From NCBI GenBank assembly GCA_022695795.1, contig MU404228.1, positions 1-50,341 on the forward strand: 50,341 bases of DNA, written 5' to 3'. How positions within the stretch are numbered: the stretch's first letter is position 1; every line of letters begins with the position of its first letter. The notes beneath the pieces are model-generated. The model made no database searches. It saw nothing but the letters and a program-made list of their open reading frames with translations, and was not told where the DNA came from. Made by a program: the position numbers and the translations under genes. Below, in pieces: positions 11,301 through 22,949 of the stretch. Source of the DNA: Biscogniauxia marginata (Eukaryota > Ascomycota > Sordariomycetes > Xylariales > Xylariaceae).

Positions 11301-14300
11301 ATAAACACACTTCATTAAAATCAAGATTAAAAGGAATTAACCATTACAAGTTATAAAATGAGTATTATAAGTAACTCTAGAAAAACGGATATAAAAACGA
11401 AATATATTATTTATATAATTCGAGTAATTAAACCTAAAAATCTAATAAAAAAAGTATTATATAAATACCTCCGTTTCTATAAATTATTTAGAGATAAAAT
11501 AAAAAAAGAATTACTAAAATATAACTAATAAATTTACTAAATTTACTTTAAAGAAAAAAAGCAATTAAAATTATTCTTAATATATTTTATAAATCAAGAA
11601 AAACAAAAAACACTATAAAAAAGAATTTAAAAGAATCTTAATAAAGGATATATTCGAGAATTAAAGTCCTTATTAAGATACCTAGTAATTATAATATTAA
11701 AGATTAACAAAAACGGAAAGTAACATGTTAATAAAAAAGGAAATTTAATATAACGATAAGTAATTAATTATCGACACCTTAATAAAATAACAAAAAAAAC
11801 AAATACTTGTTATTATTAATAAAACTCATAAAAGGACAAATTAACAAAGCTTAAATCTTTATAACACTAAACCTTCGCAATAATTATTACATAATTAAAA
11901 TAGCTAAAAAACACGAATAATACACCGCTTTCCGAACAATATATAAATATTATAAGTATAAAGTTATGCTATTTAGACTTATTAACGCACTTATTACATT
12001 TTAATATATAATTATAACAGTTTTTCGCAAGTTTTTAAATAAATTTATATTCGTTTATTTAAACGATATATTAATTTACTTAGAAAGCGAAAAGAAGTAT
12101 AAGAAATATATAAAATAAATATTAAAAACCCTAAAAAAGGTAAACCTACTTATTCATTTAACTAAAAATAAATAGTATATTAAAAAACTAAATTATTTAA
12201 GGTTTATAATAAGTTCAAAAAAATCCGTATTTAAAAGGGAAAAATAGTAATAATTAAGAATTAGCCAAAACTTAAAAGTATTATAAACATACGCGCATTT
12301 CTTAGCTTTATTAACTACGTTAAATAACTTATTTAAAATTTTAAGCGAATTATTAAACTATTAACGGAATTAATTACCTTAATAAAAATAAAAAAAGCCT
12401 TTTATTTCACTAAAAAAGCTAAATAAGCTTTTTAGCAGCTAAAAGAAATAATAACTAGCGAAATTATATATAAACTTCTAAACGAAAACAAAAAAAAACG
12501 ACTAAAAAAAACGCTTTAGATTTCGCCATTAAAGTAGTTTTAAAGTAACTAAAAAATAATGAAAAATGGTACCTAATCGCGTACTTATTCAAGGTACTAC
12601 ATAATATTAAACTAAACTATTAAATTTATAACAAAGAACTATTAATAGTTATTAAAGCATTAAAAGAATAAAAACCATGGCTTAATAAAACCAAAGAACC
12701 TATTAATATCTATTTAAATCATAAAAACCTTATATAATTTATAATAATATAAACGTTTAATTAAAAACATAAGCGTTAAATGATTTTCCTATTTAAGTTT
12801 AATTTTAAAATCCATTATATTAAAAGAAAAAAAATATTTAAATAAATCTTCTTAATAAAAAAGGAAATTATAAATTAAAAATTAACAAAAGAAATATCTA
12901 GATGTTTAAACAACAAAATAATGAATTAATTATATTAACTTATATGCGAATTAACATAAAAAACTAAAAATAACGTTTTAAAAAAAGTTATAATTAAAAA
13001 GAAAAGTAATTATAGTTTTAACAAGGGTCTAGCGATGAACTTCTCTTATATAAGGAAAAAGTCTATATATTAAAACGAGTATAGAACGAATTTGTTAAGG
13101 AATTCCACGAACACCCCTTATATGGTTATTAAGGAATTTTTAAAACGTTAAAACAACTTTAAAAAGAATTCGACTTTCTAAGAATGCGATAAATAATTAA
13201 AAGAATTATAAAGAATTATAATGTTTATAATAAGGCTAAAGTATTACGATATAAACTATATAAACTATTATAATTAACTTAAATACTTAATAAAACGTGG
13301 TATATAATTATATAGGATTTTATAATAAAACTTCTTAAGTTAAAAGATTTTATTATAAGAGTACTTTATAATAATATATAAGTAATTATTAATAGACTCA
13401 CGAAATATGCCTACTTTTTACCGTTTAACGAATTAAGCATAGTAAAATAGCTAGCCTTTAGTTTCTTAAAAGAATACGTTAATAAACATAAATTATTAAA
13501 ACGCATTATTTTAAATAGAGACAAGTTATTTACATTAAAGTTTTAGACTAGCTTAATAAAACGAATAAAAATTAAATAAAAGTTATTTATAGCGTATTAT
13601 CTCTAAATAAACGAATAAATAAAAAAACTAAATTAAACAATAAAACAATATTTACGAAACTATATTAACTAAAAAATAAATAATTAAATTAAATTATTAC
13701 TAATAACTTAAATAATATATAACATTTTAATTAACGAGAATATAAAGATATTACTATATAAAGTAATATATAATTAAAAAGTAAAAATCTAAAAATAATT
13801 AATTAAACTTATAAAAACATTAAAAATAAAAATAAAAACCCTAAAAGTAAAGGTATTATTCGAAAAAGTCTAAATAGTATAATAATAACTACAAAAAAAA
13901 TTATAATTCATTTAAAATAAAATAATAAAGTATTATAATAAAAAAAGAATTAAAAAACTAATTTTTAAGAAAAGAAATATAATTTACTTACTTTGTTAAC
14001 GACAAGACGTAATAATAAAAACGGCTTAAATTAAAATAAAACGGCTTAATAAAAAACTTAAGTTTAAAAAGTTAAACCTATATAAAATCGAGAAAGTTGT
14101 TTTAAATATTAATTATAAATTAAAATTATTAAAAGAATTTAAAATATATTTAGTTTTTTATATATCGTTATTAAAATTAACATTAAAAAACGCCTCGTTA
14201 AAAACCTAAAATAAGATTAAAAAAAACTAAATAAGTACGAAATAAAAAAGATTAATAATTAGTTATAATATTTAATTAAATAAGAAAAATACTTATTAAA

Positions 14301-15422
14301 AGAAAATATATAAAAATCATTTAAATACTTAATAAACTTAAAAAACGCGTTTAATAAATTTTATCGATAAAACCTAAATTAATTAAAGAGGCTTAAAATT
14401 TAAGATCTTAATTTAAGAAAAATAAGTTAAAAAAGAAAATAGCCTTAAAAGTAACTTTAACTTACTCAATTAAAAATTATTATTTAACTTAAAAACGTTT
14501 TTACTTTTTTAGTTTATTTAAATTTTAAAAACTATATTAAAATATTTTTAAATTCTTTTTTTAATAACTCTTTTTAATAACGAAACCGTTTTACTCGAGC
14601 TATAATCTCGGTTATTTCTCGGTAAAGTCATTTTAAGGTTTTTTCGACTTAACATTTTTATAGAAATAACCGCTTCTTTGTAACGAACCTCCTTGTGTGT
14701 TCCTAGTTAGCTGACTTCACAGGTAAGTACGTACTAGGTTTTCTTGATTTAAAGGTAATAATGAATTAAAATTAGTTTAAATAATTTATAATGTTTTGTT
14801 CATTAAAGAGATTTTAATATACTTTTATTATAATATTAAGAAGTAATTATAGTCTTAAATTAATAATTAAATATATAAAAAACCTTGATTTACTTATACC
14901 CGTTCTTTCTTTCTTATTATTAAGTAAATTATTGAATTATTAATTTCTTATTTATGATTTAATGATTTATTAAATTATTAAATCATAAATTTCTTATTTA
15001 TAATTCACTGATCTATCGGCGTTCTTTCCCAATTAAGCGCTTAACGCCGCTTTTTCTGGTCATGTGACCCACACGTGACAGAAGGAAGAAGAAAAGGAGG
15101 TTCGTAACATTCTTCTTGTAATTTAAATTTCGAAAGGAGCTAAAAAGAATTCCTACCTTATCATATTAGTATTAATAAAAAATACATTTACTATATTTCT
15201 TCGATACCTTAAGCGATATTACACACTTTAAATTATAATTAAAATAATAAGAATAAAGTATAATGTTAATATTAAAACTTATTTGATTAATTCGATTAAT
15301 AAACTCTTTATAACCTTATTTTTAATTTTCACGACGACGCTTAATATTATAATTAATAAATATAAAAAAAAGGACTTATTAAATAATCTTTAAAAATAAA
15401 GATTTTAAAAGAAAAGAAATAG
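8361..15422 (+). pseudogene. Gypsy body 2 (gag-pol relic, holds a nested solo LTR)
   Basis: Collinear with body 1. The gag knuckle relic is at about 9490-9532. The reverse transcriptase region is better preserved: the YLDD-type active-site codons are recognisable at about 12055-12076 as Y-L-N-D after one G-to-A change. The integrase zinc region is at about 13090-13210. Stops occur throughout. A solo LTR inserted at 14679-15109 in the opposite orientation, with TTCTT duplicated. Remaining 3' sequence and a degraded polypurine tract run to 15422. Confidence 0.8.
14679..15109 (-). mobile_element. Nested solo LTR with a divergent U3
   Basis: On the plus strand it runs from TGTAACGAACCTCC to GGAGGTTCGTAACA; read on the minus strand it is an LTR of the same family. 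TTCTT flanks it exactly (14674-14678 and 15110-15114). Its interior from about 14890 is unlike the other LTRs: a perfect 13-bp inverted repeat (14951-14963 with 14977-14989), the palindrome TTAAGCGCTTAA (15033-15044), and ordinary-GC sequence including CACGTG near 15072. It lacks most RIP damage in this part and is the later insertion. Confidence 0.85.
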
Positions 15423-15942
15423 TATTATAAATTAACCAGGGTAAGCAATTAAATAATAAAGGTATTATTTTTATTATTTTTGTTTCTTTTTTAAACATAA
15501 ATCCTAGAAAAGAAAATAACTTATTATCACGTAATATAAATATATATAAATAAAATATATCTAATAACATTTAATAAAGAATAAATATGTATAAATAAAA
15601 CATATTTAGTAATATTTAATGAAAAATAAATAAAAATAAATAAAACTTATTTAAAGGTATTTAACATATTAATTATAAGGAATAAAAAGTAAAATAAACA
15701 AGTATAAAAAAATAGTGTTTTTTATATGTTTAGTTATTTATTTTAATTTTTTAACTATTAATTTAAGATTATAATTACTTTTTAATATTATAATAAAAGT
15801 ACCTTAAAATCTCTTTAACGAACAAAGCATTATAAATCTCTTAAACTAATTTTAATTCATTGTTACCTTTAAAACAAGAAAATCTAGTACGTATTTACTT
15901 GTGAAGTCAGTTAACTAGGAACACACAGGGAGGTTCGTCACA
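15423..15942 (+). repeat. LTR 3 of the gypsy array
   Basis: Starts TATTATAAATTAACCAGGG (RIP-altered TGTTACGAACCAACCAGGG) and ends GGAGGTTCGTCACA; 520 bp. It is longer than LTR 1 because the AT repeat around 15530-15650 is present in extra copies. AACGA follows directly. Confidence 0.85.
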
Positions 15943-15947
15943 AACGA

Positions 15948-16338
15948 GTAAACCACTTAATTTTTTATATAAAATCGACTTTTTTAAAAAAAAAATTTAT
16001 AACTTTACACGTAAAAATCGTAAAAACCTCGAACTTTTTTTTAATAATTATATAATTATATACTTTAATTAAAAGTAAAATCGAAAAAATTAATTTTAAA
16101 AAACGTAAAAAGAAACGCGTAAAAACTAAAATTAAAATAAAACATATAAACTTTTTTACGTATTTCTTTATACATTTTACTTATATTTTTTTCGATTTTA
16201 TTTTTAATTAAACCTTATAATTATATAACTAAAAAAAAGGTTCGAGGTTTTTATAATTTTTACGCGCAAAGTTATAAATTTTCGAAAAAGTCGATTTTAT
16301 ATAGGAAATTAAATGGCTTACTCACTTATAAGACACAT
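15948..16338. mobile_element. Main part of MITE copy 2
   Basis: Continues the element begun at 783. The arm from about 15948 to 16080 is repeated inverted at about 16205-16338, including the TATATAAAATCGACTTTTT and CCTCGAAC stretches. The right end ACACAT is followed by TA (16339-16340), the partner of TA at 781-782. Non-coding. Confidence 0.75.
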
Positions 16339-16355
16339 TACGTATATTTATATAA

Positions 16356-16759
16356 TGTGACGAACCTCCTTATGTGTTTCTAGTTAGCTGACTTCACAAG
16401 TGAATACGTATTAAGTTTTCTTGATTTAAAGGTAATAATAAATCGAAATTAATTCAAGAGATTTCAAGGTACTCTTATTATAATATTAAAAAGTGATTAT
16501 AATTTTAAATTAATAATTAAAAAACTAAAATAAATAACTTTAATATATAAAAAATCCCGTTTTTCTTATACTTATTTATTCTGCTTTTTATTCCTTATAA
16601 TTAATATGTTAAATACCTTTAAATGAGTTTATTTATACTTATCCATATTACGTAATAATAAGTCGCTTTCCCTTCCAGGATTTATGTCCGGTGCGGACAT
16701 AAAAAAAGTAAGAATAGTACCCCTATCATTTAATTACTTACTCTGGTTGGTTCGTAACA
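16356..16759 (-). mobile_element. Solo LTR of the gypsy family, reverse orientation
   Basis: Plus strand runs TGTGACGAACCTCC to GGTTGGTTCGTAACA; 404 bp, with TATAA repeated exactly at 16351-16355 and 16760-16764. Inserted 16 bp beyond the end of MITE copy 2. Several C and G positions that are mutated in the array LTRs are kept, so RIP damage is lighter. Confidence 0.9.
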
Positions 16760-18300
16760 TATAATAAATAAACAAAATATTTAATAATTTAAATTTTAAG
16801 AAGTTTTAATTAGTTTTAATTATTTAATACGAAACGATAAAAGGTATAACGTTATATAAAGATTAAGTTTATATAAAAATGCCTTAATAAAGTTTTATAA
16901 GTTAAGCTTTTTATTAATTCATTATTAATACACCTTTTTTATAACTTTATATATTTGTATTATTATTATTAATTTTTATTTTATTTTAAAAGAGTTTAAC
17001 TTAAAGAATTTATTTATTTTAAATTTTAAAGTATAAAATTAAATAAAACGATTTAAATAATAATAATTATTAATTAATTTCAATGTCACGTAAATGATTT
17101 TTAATAATTAAAAAAGTAATAATTATAAAACCTAGCTTATTTATTTATATAACTCACTCGTTTATATAATATATTAATAATAAAAAGCCTTAAAAAGGTA
17201 GTTAATAATTAAATAAAAATAATATAATATATATATTTATATAATAAATAAAAATATTTAATAATTTTAATTTTAAGAAATCTAATTTATTTAATTTAAA
17301 AATATAATTAATTGATTAATATTAATTATATATTAAAAAACTAAATATTTAATATAAAAACGTATTTAATTTTTAAAGTATAAATTTAAATAAACCGGTT
17401 TAATTAATAATAATTATTAATTAATTTTCATATTATAAAAATGAATTTCCTTATTTATATAACGTATTAGTTTATAAGTAATATTAATACATATAATTTA
17501 TTTTTCAAGTTTATTTTAAACTTAATATAACGTGACTTATTATATACCTTTATATTTTATTTTACATGTTTATTAATAAGGTTATAATCTTTAAACAACT
17601 TGTAAATTATATATATAAATTATAAATAGTTTCTTTTTTTAACTTATTAATTTATTTTATAAATTATAATTATAAAAGCCTTGTTTTTACATTTTTACAT
17701 TTATATTTTAATAAAACCTTTCCTTTTTTAAGATTTAATATAAATATATATAAAGTGTATATAAATAATATTAATTATATAATGTTATAAGGGGCTTTAA
17801 ACCTTTTATATATAACTTTAAAGATTAATTAACTAGGTTTTAAGTCTTTATATAAGTCTTTATCGTTGTTTAATAGTTAATTTAATAGTTTTTAACTTTG
17901 TAATATAACCTCTTTTAATCGCGTTTAGTTATTATCAAGTCTTTGTTATAATATATAAAGAGAAAAAAAGAGCCTTTTAAATTTCCGACTTATTAACTTT
18001 ATATATATATACTTTTATTAAATTATTTAAAACTAAAGTTTATAAAGCATTTTAAAAGTTTATAACTTTATATTAAAATTAAATAAATATATTAATAATT
18101 TAATAATTAAAATTATATAAAAAGTAAATATTATTTAAATTAATATATATAAAACTTTAAACTTATATTATTTAATATTTTTAAGTTAAAATATATAATT
18201 TATAAACTTTTTTAAGTTTATATTTCTTTATTTATTAACTAGTAAAATTAAATAATAAGTTTAAAAGTCGAGTTAAAAAGTTAAATGAGACTTTATATAT
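16760..18300. repeat. AT-rich block of unclassified degraded repeats
   Basis: No coding frame was recognised. The stretch about 17000-17170 is matched in reverse complement by about 48966-49110 (shared TAATAATTATTAATTAATTT and CACGTAAAT motifs), and a third, weaker relative lies near 17395-17480. Very low C/G suggests a RIP-mutated repeat family. Confidence 0.6.
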
Positions 18301-19386
18301 TAATAAGCCATATTAATACTATTAATTAAAAAGAGAGTGAGAAGGAGAGAAAAGTTTGATGGTTAATGGTCCAGGAAGGAGCTAGGTACCCGAAAAAACT
18401 ACATAGTGGCAGAAAATGGGCGAAGATCTTGATATTAATCTAGTTAGACCTTGCCCGAATATTTCTTGACCGAGTCGTTTGTGGAGACCTAATTCGGGAG
18501 TTGTTAATTTCCTATTGGGTTAAAATTAACTCTTGAGACCTGTGTCGGGAGTATATCGGGAGTTAATATTACTTTAAATGACAGGAGGCTGAAATCTATA
18601 GACAAACAAATTAGCTCAACATCGAGGTTATCGAGGCTATCGAGGTTGTCAAAGCTTATTTCCCCGATTGATACGGTGCTTAGGGGGACCTAGATACAGT
18701 CTAATAAAGGTGGTGTAAGTGTCTAGTTAATATATGGGATACTTAACCGTGGGTCCCTTTATTTCTCATCACCGGTCTACATTTTTTATAATTTTAAATC
18801 TTTCATTTATATAAAGTTTAAAGTTTCTTTATATATTTAAAAAATGCCGATAAAAGTATTTTTTCGAGAGAAAAAACCTTGTTTTTATAGTTATCTTTAA
18901 CGCTTTTAACGAAAGTCTTTATTTACATTTATCTCATTTGCGCTTTGTGTAGAGTTTATGTAGTAACTCAAATGAGTAACCTTCTAATCCAGCCCGGTTA
19001 TCTAGTTAAATCTAGTTGAGCTACCTAGGGTACTATGGTGGTGGTTAATGCACCAAGGGGTTAAATTCAAAATTTCCTGAGCTATACTAGATTCCTTGAC
19101 CAACAGAATCACAACCCACAATTCCTTTTTTGTTTTGGTTTTCCTGCTACAACAGTACAATACAAGCCTCTAGTAGTAAGGCGAAAGGGAAAAAGGCCCA
19201 GGGCAAGGACAGCCACCAGCGACGTGATGCTGCCGTCTCCATAGATATTGCGACCATCATCATAACAATGCTTGCATCGCCATGGTAGTTCCTAATGGAG
19301 GCGTAATCCTCCTACAACAATCCTAACCAACATACCGAAAGGCCCTTAATGGAAGTTTCTTGCATAATGAAGCCTCTCTGCAAAAC
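18301..19386. other. Intergenic, ordinary to mixed GC, no gene recognised
   Basis: The transition out of the AT-rich block near 18340 is abrupt. A small run of ATCGAGGTT-type 9-bp units lies at about 18622-18652. The part close to 19386 probably holds the 3' UTR of the minus-strand regulator gene. No coding frame was supported. Confidence 0.5.
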
Positions 19387-20643
19387 CTAACTCAGTTCTT
19401 TGATAAGTTTCATCTTATCCTTTAGTGACCTCGGAGTCACTGTTTCGTCTTGAGAACAACCTTTCGTTGGATGTAATTGCTGTAATGTTCCCAAAAGCGC
19501 ATCTGCTTGCTTTCCGCTGAGAATACAAGTTTGAACAACTTTAGCTTCGGGCATTGTCGTTTCCGAAATACGGAAATGTCCAGGCATACCCAGTATTGAC
19601 TCGATAGGGCATAATTTGGATTCCATCAATTGAACAAACAGCTGGCCGACCATATTTTTTGGAGGTGGGATCAAAATCCCTGCTATATAGAATCTCGGCG
19701 TCGAGTGGAGAACGAAGTCTTTAACATATAGGTTCTTGTTCGACTGGCCTAAAACATGAGAAAAAATAACGTCATAGATAGACAGGACCTGGAGATAGCA
19801 CGATATTGCAGTAAGGAGGCAGGGGAGACTTAAGCTCTGTTGCGGTCTCTCTACCTCTGAAAGCGCCTCTTGGTGTTTCTTAACACTTATATCCTTTAGA
19901 AGAACTTCTAATTCGGACATTATCTGGAAAGTGTCGACCAAAGGGTCCACCGACGGGGATCCCTCCGGTGGGATATAACGTGGGTCCCCCGAGCAATCGC
20001 ATGTTAACTTCAAGGATTTCGTGATATCCCAGGGAGATGATTTTAGCTGCCGTAACTTCATCGAGAGCTTATGCTGTAAGGCCGATAGTTGAATACCAGG
20101 GTCGTCCGTCTGATCAATGTTTTGTCGGTCTTCGTGGTGGGTTATATCTGAATCGCCTCTAGCAACGTTGCCTGCTTGGTTGCTTTGGCCCAGGATATTT
20201 GGAAAATTCAGGTACTCCAGAGACGTGATCCCAGTTTCAGAAATAGTAAACAGAGAAGTGTCGTAGTCAGTCGGAAAGTCATCGTATCCCCCGATATGAC
20301 TTTCACTCGCGATTAGATCATAATCCAGCATATAACTGGAGTTATGTTGATCGCCGACGTGTTTATTGGAGTTCAATGACTCAGGATCGCTAGCAGTTTG
20401 ATGCTTTTGCTTAGAACCTGATACATTTTGGTGGCCGAGTGAGTATTTCTGACCTGCCGGACGGCCTGGACGTCGTTTTGAGGAAGTTTGGCATCGAACC
20501 TTTGACTGTTGACACCTCACACATGATTGTGGATCGATATTACTCCCACGAAGACACTTGAGTTTATGAATACGGCAACGATCACATGCTGGAAGTTGTT
20601 TTAGACTCTGTGTTGATGGTATTGACGGCGAGTCATCAATCAT
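19387..20643 (-). CDS. Zn2Cys6 transcription factor, AflR-like
   Basis: A single-exon, 418-aa protein. Residues 20-51 form a complete fungal binuclear zinc cluster, C-X2-C-X6-C-X10-C-X2-C-X6-C (Cys 20, 23, 30, 41, 44, 51) with the basic loop RIHKLKC, so a nuclear DNA-binding regulator is expected. An RRPGRPAG stretch (about 57-64) resembles an AT-hook. The central and C-terminal part, with the LLTAISCYLQVLSIYD helix and a later IESILGMPGHFRI segment, fits the C-terminal region of AflR-like regulators, which control secondary-metabolite clusters. The start at 20643 is the first Met and precedes the zinc cluster by a normal distance. No biosynthetic gene lies next to it: AT-rich repeats are on both sides, and a short TIR element begins 179 bp upstream. 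The target pathway is unknown; it could be an orphan of a lost cluster. Confidence 0.85.
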   Translation of the reverse strand: MIDDSPSIPSTQSLKQLPACDRCRIHKLKCLRGSNIDPQSCVRCQQSKVRCQTSSKRRPGRPAGQKYSLGHQNVSGSKQKHQTASDPESLNSNKHVGDQHNSSYMLDYDLIASESHIGGYDDFPTDYDTSLFTISETGITSLEYLNFPNILGQSNQAGNVARGDSDITHHEDRQNIDQTDDPGIQLSALQHKLSMKLRQLKSSPWDITKSLKLTCDCSGDPRYIPPEGSPSVDPLVDTFQIMSELEVLLKDISVKKHQEALSEVERPQQSLSLPCLLTAISCYLQVLSIYDVIFSHVLGQSNKNLYVKDFVLHSTPRFYIAGILIPPPKNMVGQLFVQLMESKLCPIESILGMPGHFRISETTMPEAKVVQTCILSGKQADALLGTLQQLHPTKGCSQDETVTPRSLKDKMKLIKELS

Positions 20644-20821
20644 TGTCGTTGTTCGTGCGGTGGTAGTTTGGAATTGGCTTTAGGAAAGTTTTACTGGTAA
20701 GCAACAGAGGAATAATACATGTGTATCCAGCAAAATTGTGGCTCGCTTTTTGAATTTCTAAATTGACGACCAAGGAAATAAATGATGTGTACCTAGAGTA
20801 AAGGGGCAATATCTACAGTTA

Positions 20822-21043
20822 TCCCTTTCAAAAGTCTTTGGTTACCAAGACTCTTGGTAACTTCGCTGACAGCTGGCAACTTAGGACTAAGTCCGCCAAA
20901 TGCCCTGTACTTACAAGCGGGTCATCCACTAAGTCCACTGCCAGTATAAGGGAGCCGACCGTTAAACTCCCTGTAGCTACGGCGGCCGCCAGTTGTCAGC
21001 GAAGTTGCCACGAGTCTTAGCAACCAATAACTTTTAAAAGGGA
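20822..21043. mobile_element. Short TIR element upstream of the Zn2Cys6 gene
   Basis: The left arm TCCCTTTCAAAAGTCTTTGG is matched inverted at the right end (CCAATAACTTTTAAAAGGGA) and pairing extends over about 55 bp through TTCGCTGACARCTGGC. TA flanks both ends (20820-20821 and 21044-21045). Length is 222 bp with no coding capacity. It is unrelated in sequence to the AT-rich MITE family and keeps ordinary GC, so it has not been heavily affected by RIP. It lies in the likely promoter region of the divergent regulator gene. Confidence 0.75.
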
Positions 21044-21244
21044 TATCCGTATGCAATTCATTTTGTTTATCACGGCTACAAATGGCGGTAGATTGAAGGC
21101 TAGTCTTCATGACTTAGAACTGGCAGGCAGCTCTACAGACCACGCCTTAGGGTTACTTCGACGGTACCTATTTGAATACAGCTGCCTAGACCAGGTTTGC
21201 TCGAGAGGGGTGGAGTCGTGCGCTAAAAGCTGGGCGGTTCCCCG

Positions 21245-21605
21245 TAATTCTTTTTTAGTTAATTATTATACTTACTTTAAAATTCTTTATATAAATTAAA
21301 TATATTAAAATATTAAGTTATATAACTTTTATTAACTATTTATATTTATATATTTATAAAAAGTCGAAGTTTTTTTAATTTTAACTTTAAATATTTTAAA
21401 TTAATATTTTTTATTTTTTAATAAAATATATTTAATTAATTTATAATATATAAATATTAATACGAATATATATAAGGTGTGTATTAATAGTAGTAAATTA
21501 TATAAAGAAAAAAGAGGAGTTTTATAAGTTATAAGCTTTTAAACTTTATATATAAGCCTTTATTTCTTTTATTTAGTTAAGTTATTTAAAGTTAAGACTT
21601 ATAAG
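21245..21605. repeat. AT-rich degraded repeat
   Basis: Base composition changes sharply near 21250. No coding frame or clear element structure; it ends at the ATAAG target duplication of the next LTR. Confidence 0.5.
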
Positions 21606-22261
21606 TGTAACGAACCTCCTTATATGTTCTTAGTCAACTGACTTCATAAGTGAGTACGTACTAGATTTTCTTGTTTTAAAGGTAATAATGAATTAAGATT
21701 AATTTAAGAAATTTATAATGCTTTATTCGTTAAAGATATTTCAAGGTACTTTTATTATAATATTAAAGAGTAACTATAGTCTTAAATTAATAGTTAAAAA
21801 ACTAGAATAAATAACTAAACATATAAAAGATACCGTTCTTTTTATATTTATTTATTTTACTTTTCATTCCTTATAATTAATATATTAAATACCTTTAAAT
21901 AAGTTTTATTTATACTTATTTATTTTTTATTAGATATTACTAAATATATTTTATTTATATATATTTATTCTTTATTAAATATTATTAAATATGTTTTATT
22001 TACACATATTTATTCTTTACTAGATATTACTAAATATATTTTATTTATATATATTTATTCTCCACTAAATGTTACTAAATATATTTTATTTATATATATC
22101 CATTCTCCATTAAATGTTATTAAATGTGTTTTATTTATATATATCTATATTACGTGATAATAGGTTGCTTTCCCTTCTAGGATCTATATCCGGGGAAGAA
22201 GCAAGAACAGTGGGAACAGTACCCCTGTCATTTAATTGCTTACCCTGGTTGGTTCGTAATA
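21606..22261 (-). mobile_element. Solo LTR with an amplified 45-bp repeat
   Basis: Plus strand runs TGTAACGAACCTCC to TTGGTTCGTAATA (the end CA has become TA). Flanks are ATAAG (21601-21605) and ACAAG (22262-22266), one C/T difference. At 656 bp it is the longest LTR here, because about five units of a roughly 45-bp AT-rich repeat stand at about 21911-22145. The U3 start retains TTACCCTGGTTGGTTCG. Confidence 0.85.
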
Positions 22262-22391
22262 ACAAGGTTTTTTAAACCTTTATAACCCCGCATTAAATAT
22301 ATATAATTAATACTTTAAAAATTCGGGTTTTTATTTATATATTAATATTATTAATTATAAAAAAATGTAAATAATTATTAAAACATATATA

Positions 22392-22826
22392 ACGTTATTT
22401 ATAAGCTAATAAATCATTTAAACAAGTAAGTTATTTAATATTTTATATAAAATCAAGTTTTTTATATATTAATAACTTAACACGTAAAAATCGGAAAAAA
22501 CCTCGGGCCTTTTTTAACTATATAATTAATTAGTTTAATTAAATATAAAATAAAATAAAATCGAAATTAAAATAAACAAAGAAAAACGGTAAAATAGTTT
22601 ATATATCTTATTTCAATTTTGGTTTTTCAGTTTTTTTTTCGCGTATTTTAATTTAAATTTCTTTAATTTTATATTTAATTAAACTAATTAATTATATAAT
22701 AAAAAAAAGCTTCGATATTTTTTTTAACTTTTATATGCTAAGTTATTAATATTTAAAAAACTTGATTTTATATAAAATATTAAATGTCTTATTTATTTAA
22801 ATAAGTTATTAATTTATAAGCGATAT
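22392..22826. mobile_element. MITE-like element, copy 3
   Basis: The left arm from 22392 (ACGTTATTTATAAGC..., later TATTTTATATAAAATCAAG) is repeated inverted up to 22826; TA stands at both ends (22390-22391, 22827-22828). About 435 bp, as long as copy 2. More diverged between its arms than copy 1, so it looks older. Non-coding. Confidence 0.7.
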
Positions 22827-22949
22827 TATATATATTAATATAAAAAACTATTAATTTTTTAATATATAACTAAATAATTATTTATTTACCATTATAATGA
22901 CGTTATATAGTTAAATATATAATATATATAAGCTTCACATATTTATAAT

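Larger units (their letters stand above)
817..15942 (+). mobile_element. Tandem RIP-degraded Ty3/gypsy array (LTR-body-LTR-body-LTR)
   Basis: Three related LTRs in the same orientation (817-1292, 7887-8360, 15423-15942) enclose two related internal regions. The outermost flanks carry a perfect 5-bp duplication, AACGA, at 812-816 and 15943-15947. No matching 5-bp duplication flanks the shared central LTR. The whole array therefore behaves as one insertion with a duplicated body, as expected from LTR-LTR recombination or tandem integration. The order gag knuckle, reverse transcriptase, RNase H, integrase identifies Ty3/gypsy. Frames are full of stops and differences between the copies are mostly C/T and G/A, as in RIP. 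Confidence 0.85.
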
